A program made the translations under genes and the position numbers. This document shows, piece by piece, positions 21,215 to 25,691 of a DNA stretch of 25,691 nucleotides (within the stretch, counting starts at the first letter, position 1; every line of letters starts with the position of its first letter). Below the pieces are notes generated by a model. It searched no databases. It saw nothing but the letters and a program-made list of their open reading frames with translations, and was not told the origin of the DNA. The DNA comes from Acidobacteriota bacterium (GTDB taxonomy: Bacteria; Acidobacteriota; Terriglobia; Terriglobales; Acidobacteriaceae), in contig JAJXZK010000115.1 in assembly GCA_021780095.1 (NCBI GenBank), positions 1 through 25,691 on the forward strand. The letters are read 5' to 3'.

Positions 21215-23413
21215 ATGGCAGGAATGCGTTGGATGAGATCGATCGATGAGCGTATCCACGCGATGCTGAATCGCCCGTTCATCCGTAAGAAGAAACGGGG
21301 ATTCGCATTCTGGTCGCTGGTCACCGCGCTGGTTCTGTTCCTGCTGCGGCTGATGCCCGTGGTTGGACAGCACATCCATTACTGGCCGTGGATCGTGCTG
21401 GTGGTGGGAATTGTGGCTTCGCTTCCCGGATTGTTTCGATGGATCCGGTGGCACCTGCTGTGGAAACTGCGCAACCGGCTCTTTGTCACCTATGCGTTGA
21501 TCGGCGTCACGCCGGTTATCCTTTTTGGATTGTTATCTGCGTTTGCGGCCTACGTATTGTTCGGACAGTTCGCGAACTTTGCGGCGACATCTGAAATTCA
21601 TTCCGAATTAGTAAAACTGGCCGCTAATACGGACGCGCTGGCCCTGCATATTCAACAAGAACTTGCCGAGCAATATTCTTCTAGAGGCGGAACGCAGACG
21701 CTGCGACTGCCGGAGACTGTCCCACCAGAAGCCGTGAATATTACCCGTATCCCGGGATTGGAGGTGGGTGTCTATATCGATGGTAAATTGCAGAAACTGT
21801 ATTTGCCTCCGGCGCATGCCATCACAACTATGGCGACGCCCCCGGGATGGGTGCACGGCAGTTTCAATGGACTGATTGTGAGCGGCAGCCAGGTGTATTT
21901 CGCCGCAGTTACCCGGGAGTCCGTTGGCCCGCATTCTGTGTTTGTGATTACGGGTCTGCGACTGGATCCCCAGTTTCTGGGACGAGTGGTTAACGGATTG
22001 GGCACAATGACCCTGTGGCCCAACGTTCATTTGCAGACCAGCCTGCCGATCGCCGATCAACACCCGGAATATAGCTTCAGCCCCGATCCAACTGCGGAAT
22101 CGAATCCGAACAGCGCCGCTGATGACGATGCTGGATTGGGCCCTATCGTCGACAACCACCGGAGGAAGGCTGGAGAGATTACCGGAGGTGTTCTGCCAAA
22201 ACGGGAGGACATCTTCGATTTACCCATCAATTTTCCGACCACGCTGGAAACCAGAGATTGGTCGACAGGCAAGCCGACCACGGTGTTTGCACTGGTGACG
22301 TCGCGGCCATCGCTGCTGTATCAGCGACTGTTTCAGCAGTCGCTGCTGATCGGTGGAGGCGTTCGAACTGCGCTCATCCTGACGGCGATTGTTTTTGCAT
22401 TTCTGGAGTTGCTGGCAATCGTGCTGGCGGGCCGGCTGAGTCGTACCATCACGCGATCAGTCTCTGACCTGTATCACGCCACCCGCGAGGTGGATCAGGG
22501 GCGTCTCGACTATCGCATTCCTGTGTCGCGACAAGATCAGCTTGCTGCGCTGAGTCGATCGTTCAATACCATGTCCGAGTCACTGGTGCGTTTGCTGGAA
22601 GAGCAGAAAGAAAAAGAGCGCATGGAAGGGGAACTTGAGATTGCGCAGGAAGTGCAGTCCAATCTGTTTCCTTCCTGCGATGTGCGTCTGGGCGGTCTGG
22701 ACTTACACGGCCTGTGCCGACCGGCCCGCACTGTAAGCGGAGACTATTACGATTTTCTGGTGTGCAGTCATTCGCTGTGCATGGCCATGGGCGACATCAG
22801 CGGGAAGGGAATCTCCGCGGCGCTGTTGATGGCCGGGCTGCATTCGGCGGTGCGCGCGTTTAGCCTTGGGGGGAATGAAATTTTATCGAATACTCAGCGT
22901 GAACATAACCGTTCCGGTCGATCCAACGGGGCAGCGGAGGAAGTTTTTGTTTCCCCGGCACATCTGATGCGGCTTTTGAATCTGCACCTGTATCGAAGCA
23001 CCCAGCCGGAAAAGTATGCGACGCTTTTCCTTGCAAACTACGAGGTAGAAACGCGCACGGTCCATTACTCGAATGGCGGTCAGTTGCCACCCCTGGTGTT
23101 GCGACCTGACGGCTCCGTGCTGCGGCTGGATCGTGGAGGGACGGTCGTCGGCCTGCTCGACGACATGCATTACGAGGAGGGGGCCGTGACGCTGCAATCC
23201 GGCGACATTTTAATCGCCTACAGCGACGGGGTGACCGAACCGGAAAATGAGTTTGGCGACTTTGGCGAAGGGCGCATGGTGGAGCTGGTGTATCGCAACC
23301 GTCATCTGCCACTGCCGGAGATTTCCGATCACCTAATGCAGGCGCTGAAAGACTGGATTGGCGGCGAAGAACAACCCGACGACATCACGATTGTGCTGGC
23401 CCGACAAAACTAG
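21215..23413 (+). CDS. Membrane-bound HAMP and SpoIIE (PP2C-type) serine phosphatase
   Basis: The 732-residue product has N-terminal membrane helices (about 30-75, and 90-115 with VTPVILFGLLSAFAAYVLFG). A large probable extracytoplasmic sensor region (about 115-385) follows, then a further helix (TALILTAIVFAFLELLAIVL) and a HAMP linker (DLYHATREVDQGRLDYRIPV). A coiled-coil with ELEIAQEVQSNLFP leads to the SpoIIE phosphatase domain. Metal-site motifs are SGDYYDF, GDISGKGISAALLMA, AYSDGVTE and QPDDITIV. RsbU-like enzymes of this kind dephosphorylate anti-sigma antagonists and so switch on alternative sigma factors. No antagonist, anti-sigma or sigma gene is nearby, so the target is elsewhere. 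The ATG at 21215 is kept; an in-frame ATG at 21224 is possible. Confidence 0.9.
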   Translation: MAGMRWMRSIDERIHAMLNRPFIRKKKRGFAFWSLVTALVLFLLRLMPVVGQHIHYWPWIVLVVGIVASLPGLFRWIRWHLLWKLRNRLFVTYALIGVTPVILFGLLSAFAAYVLFGQFANFAATSEIHSELVKLAANTDALALHIQQELAEQYSSRGGTQTLRLPETVPPEAVNITRIPGLEVGVYIDGKLQKLYLPPAHAITTMATPPGWVHGSFNGLIVSGSQVYFAAVTRESVGPHSVFVITGLRLDPQFLGRVVNGLGTMTLWPNVHLQTSLPIADQHPEYSFSPDPTAESNPNSAADDDAGLGPIVDNHRRKAGEITGGVLPKREDIFDLPINFPTTLETRDWSTGKPTTVFALVTSRPSLLYQRLFQQSLLIGGGVRTALILTAIVFAFLELLAIVLAGRLSRTITRSVSDLYHATREVDQGRLDYRIPVSRQDQLAALSRSFNTMSESLVRLLEEQKEKERMEGELEIAQEVQSNLFPSCDVRLGGLDLHGLCRPARTVSGDYYDFLVCSHSLCMAMGDISGKGISAALLMAGLHSAVRAFSLGGNEILSNTQREHNRSGRSNGAAEEVFVSPAHLMRLLNLHLYRSTQPEKYATLFLANYEVETRTVHYSNGGQLPPLVLRPDGSVLRLDRGGTVVGLLDDMHYEEGAVTLQSGDILIAYSDGVTEPENEFGDFGEGRMVELVYRNRHLPLPEISDHLMQALKDWIGGEEQPDDITIVLARQN

Positions 23414-23434
23414 CGCAGTACCCTTGTGGTTTTG

Positions 23435-24679
23435 TTACAAAGAATGGTGCGCACGGACGAGGAATGCTTTGACGGTAATATCGTTGGGTTTTGCGCCGAC
23501 CGGAAACAAATTGAGCAGGCTGTTCGTTGAAGTCCGAATCACCGCGACGTCACCCGAGCGGACATCCACGACAAACAGCAGATTTCCTGCTTTGGAAAAT
23601 GCCATCGACTCGGGACCATCTCCGGTGCGCGGCGCAATCGGCAACAGCTCTCCATCGTCGATGTTGTACACACCCAGCGAGTCGGCATCGAAATCGCTGA
23701 CGTAGAGCATGGAGTTGTCCGCGGTTGCTACCCCCGCGACAGGATGGGTGCCCACCATATAGGCTGCGCCCACTTCGTTGGTACTGGTGTCGATTTCAGA
23801 CAGAGACGCTCCGTCGTAGTTGACCGCAAAGATTTCGCCTCCGTCCGGTTTCAGGATAAGACGAATGGGAGTTTTGCCGACGTCGAGAATGGCCAGCAAC
23901 TCATCCTTCGGACTCACCTGTTGTCTTGACGAGAGTGCGCGGGGCGATGCAGGTGGCGACGACGCCAGCCCAATCGCCAGAACCTGATGGCCGCCGGAAC
24001 AGGCGACGAATGCCTTGCTGGAGTCGGGGAGGATGGCGATGTCGGTCGCGCCCGGACACCCACTCCAAACGCTGCGAACCTTAGCTGTCTTCGAGTCGAT
24101 GATGCTGACGCTGTTGCCGATGCGGTTCGAGACCACGATGGCATTCCCATCCTTAGTGACGGCAGCGACTCCGGGGCCTTCACCCACCCCGACAACAGCA
24201 ATCTCGCGACGAGATTCCAAATCGATGACCGAAACATTGTTCGAGCCGGAGTTAGCGACGTAGGCACGCCTGCCGTCCGCGCTGACCGAAATAAAATACG
24301 GGCGCCGGCGGACCGGAATGGTAGCGACTACCGCATTCTTTTCCGCGTCGATCACGCTGATGGAATCGCTACCGGTGTTCACAACGTAGACTTCATTGCG
24401 ATCGGTATTCGCGACGACGCCGGTGGGGTTGGAGCCGACCCGGATGACTCGATCCTGGCGAAGATTCACGACATCGAGGATCGTGACCGTGTTGCTTCCG
24501 CCGTTAGTGATGTAGGCGTATTCGCGGTAATTGGCGGGGTAATCAGGAAACTCGTGCGAGCGACAACCGGCCAGCGAAAACAGCGACGCCGCGACGAGCA
24601 GGGAACAGAGACAGCGCGCCAATAAACGGCTTACGCGATTTGAGCTATTGCTATGTCTGGGTGGGTGCGGCAACGTCAT
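23435..24679 (-). CDS. YVTN-type beta-propeller lipoprotein
   Basis: The 414-residue product has a lipoprotein signal (hydrophobic CLCSLLVAASLFSLAGC) ending in the lipobox LAGC, so it is probably membrane-anchored. The rest is a beta-propeller with repeated YVTN-like units: YAYITNGGSNTVTILD, EVYVVNTGSDSISVID, RAYVANSGSNNVSVID, AIVVSNRIGNSVSIID, MLYVSDFDADSLGVYN and LLFVVDVRSGDVAVIR. Ligand and function are unknown; such propellers serve as binding or scaffold proteins. The ATG at 24679 places the signal peptide correctly, although no strong ribosome site is visible; the longer reading from 24790 would overlap the DAHP synthase gene. It begins 10 bp after that gene's stop and is probably co-transcribed. 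It converges on the phosphatase gene with a 21-bp gap. Confidence 0.85.
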   Translation of the reverse strand: MTLPHPPRHSNSSNRVSRLLARCLCSLLVAASLFSLAGCRSHEFPDYPANYREYAYITNGGSNTVTILDVVNLRQDRVIRVGSNPTGVVANTDRNEVYVVNTGSDSISVIDAEKNAVVATIPVRRRPYFISVSADGRRAYVANSGSNNVSVIDLESRREIAVVGVGEGPGVAAVTKDGNAIVVSNRIGNSVSIIDSKTAKVRSVWSGCPGATDIAILPDSSKAFVACSGGHQVLAIGLASSPPASPRALSSRQQVSPKDELLAILDVGKTPIRLILKPDGGEIFAVNYDGASLSEIDTSTNEVGAAYMVGTHPVAGVATADNSMLYVSDFDADSLGVYNIDDGELLPIAPRTGDGPESMAFSKAGNLLFVVDVRSGDVAVIRTSTNSLLNLFPVGAKPNDITVKAFLVRAHHSL

Positions 24680-24689
24680 CGATCGCCGA

Positions 24690-25691
24690 CTATCTGGTCT
24701 TAGCAGCGTGTGAACTCGCCGCCGCAAGCCCGGCCACTTCCTGCGCGATTCGGATGCCATCGGGAACGTCGCGATGCAGAATGCGAGCAATCTGACGAAC
24801 CTCGCCCATCATATCGGCGAATTGCTGCGGATAGATAGACTGCGCGCCGTCGGAGAGAGCCTTGTCCGGTTGATGGTGGACTTCAATCACCAGACCATCC
24901 GCACCAACCGCGGCCGCCGCCCGGGCCAGCGGGACAACTTTGTTGCGCTTGCCGGTGCCGTGGCTGGGATCGACAATGATAGGCAAGTGACTCAGCCTCT
25001 GCACCGCAGGAACAATACTCAGGTCCAGCGTGTTGCGCGTGTGGTCGACAAAAGTGCGTACGCCACGCTCGCACAAAATCACCTGATAATTGCCTTCGCT
25101 CATAATGTATTCGGCAGCCATTAACAATTCTTCCAGAGTCGCCGACATCCCCCGCTTCAACAGGACGGGCTTGCGGGTACGTCCCACTTCGCGCAACAGG
25201 GAATAGTTCTGCATATTGCGCGCTCCAATCTGGATGACGTCCGCATATTCTTCGATGAGCGCGAGCGACTCCCGATCCATGGCCTCCGAGACGATGCGCA
25301 TGCCGAATGCGTCGCGAATCTCCGACATGATCTTCAGCGCTTCTTCGCCCAGTCCCTGGAATGCATACGGGGACGTGCGCGGCTTGTACGCGCCGCCGCG
25401 AAAGAATTGCGCACCGGCCGCGGCCACCTGCTCTGCGACGGTGAAGGCCTGTTCGCGGCTTTCAATGGCACAGGGGCCTGCCATGATCGCCAGGTTTTTT
25501 CCGCCGATGCTGGCGTTGGTCCCCGGAAAATGGATGACCGTGTCTTCTTCCTTAACGTCCCGGCTGACCAGTTTGTAGGGCTTGGTGACTCGAATCACCT
25601 CAGAGACGCCGGACATCTCCTCCAGAGTCTCCTGGCCGATTGCCCCTTGATTTCCAGTCACGCCAATGGCGGTCCGTAGCGCGCCGGGCAT
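24690..25691 (-). CDS. 3-deoxy-7-phosphoheptulonate (DAHP) synthase, 5' end cut by window
   Basis: DAHP synthase joins phosphoenolpyruvate and erythrose-4-phosphate, the first step of the shikimate pathway. This is the AroA-beta, Bacillus/Thermotoga-type class. An N-terminal ferredoxin-like regulatory domain is partly present ([18 protein letters not shown]), followed by the TIM barrel. Barrel motifs are MAGPCAIES with the metal cysteine, [47 protein letters not shown] with the metal histidine, and [19 protein letters not shown] with the metal glutamate and aspartate. All ligands are present. The ATG at the very edge is probably internal: the family's regulatory domain normally has about 25-30 more residues before this point, so the gene continues past the window. 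Confidence 0.93.
   Translation of the reverse strand: MPGALRTAIGVTGNQGAIGQETLEEMSGVSEVIRVTKPYKLVSRDVKEEDTVIHFPGTNASIGGKNLAIMAGPCAIESREQAFTVAEQVAAAGAQFFRGGAYKPRTSPYAFQGLGEEALKIMSEIRDAFGMRIVSEAMDRESLALIEEYADVIQIGARNMQNYSLLREVGRTRKPVLLKRGMSATLEELLMAAEYIMSEGNYQVILCERGVRTFVDHTRNTLDLSIVPAVQRLSHLPIIVDPSHGTGKRNKVVPLARAAAAVGADGLVIEVHHQPDKALSDGAQSIYPQQFADMMGEVRQIARILHRDVPDGIRIAQEVAGLAAASSHAAKTR

Overview
The window looks like chromosomal DNA from a soil Acidobacteriota, probably of the Terriglobia/Koribacter type. This is inferred from gene style: many Tat-exported sugar-acid and oxidoreductase proteins, an FG-GAP propeller, a DUF5107-TPR protein, and YD-repeat (RHS) debris. No rRNA or other taxonomic marker is present.

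Layout. Positions 1-416 hold the end of an unrecognised gene. Positions 483-1155 (minus) hold a TumE/TumA-type toxin-antitoxin pair, preceded by a perfect 10-bp palindrome that is a good candidate operator. Positions 1421-5357 hold three Tat-signal proteins: an enolase-superfamily sugar-acid dehydratase (plus), a UxuA-type mannonate dehydratase (minus) and a DUF362 protein (minus). The two dehydratases are convergent and belong to unrelated folds.

From about 5500 to 10296 the sequence has the character of a decayed accessory island. It contains a serine recombinase, then a series of small, truncated or membrane-embedded ORFs that I read as orphan C-terminal toxin tips and immunity-like genes of polymorphic (RHS/YD-repeat) toxins. 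A frameshifted YD-repeat scrap, a multi-stem inverted-repeat element and three iterated IS21-like terminal repeats follow. The region ends at a 45-nt 3' fragment of tRNA-Asp(GTC), the classic trace of tRNA-targeted integration. Two near-identical GC hairpins end two of the cassettes, which supports modular acquisition.

Positions 10633-14662 (plus) return to ordinary chromosome: a Tat-exported Gfo/Idh/MocA oxidoreductase, a secreted seven-motif FG-GAP/VCBS propeller and a secreted right-handed beta-helix protein. They face a large secreted DUF5107-TPR protein (14706-18032, minus). Both stop codons of the last convergent pair sit in the arms of one perfect inverted repeat. Together these look like an extracellular or periplasmic carbohydrate-processing locus.

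Positions 18290-25691 are mostly housekeeping genes: epoxyqueuosine reductase QueG, a cold-shock protein, a YihY/BrkB membrane protein, a membrane-bound HAMP-SpoIIE (PP2C-type) phosphatase, a beta-propeller lipoprotein, and a DAHP synthase cut by the window edge. The lipoprotein gene starts 10 bp after the DAHP synthase stop, so the two are probably co-transcribed.

The most interesting part is 6382-10296: a graveyard of toxin/immunity cassettes adjoining an integration scar. The individual proteins there are unrecognised or only weakly recognised, and all functional reading of them is inference.
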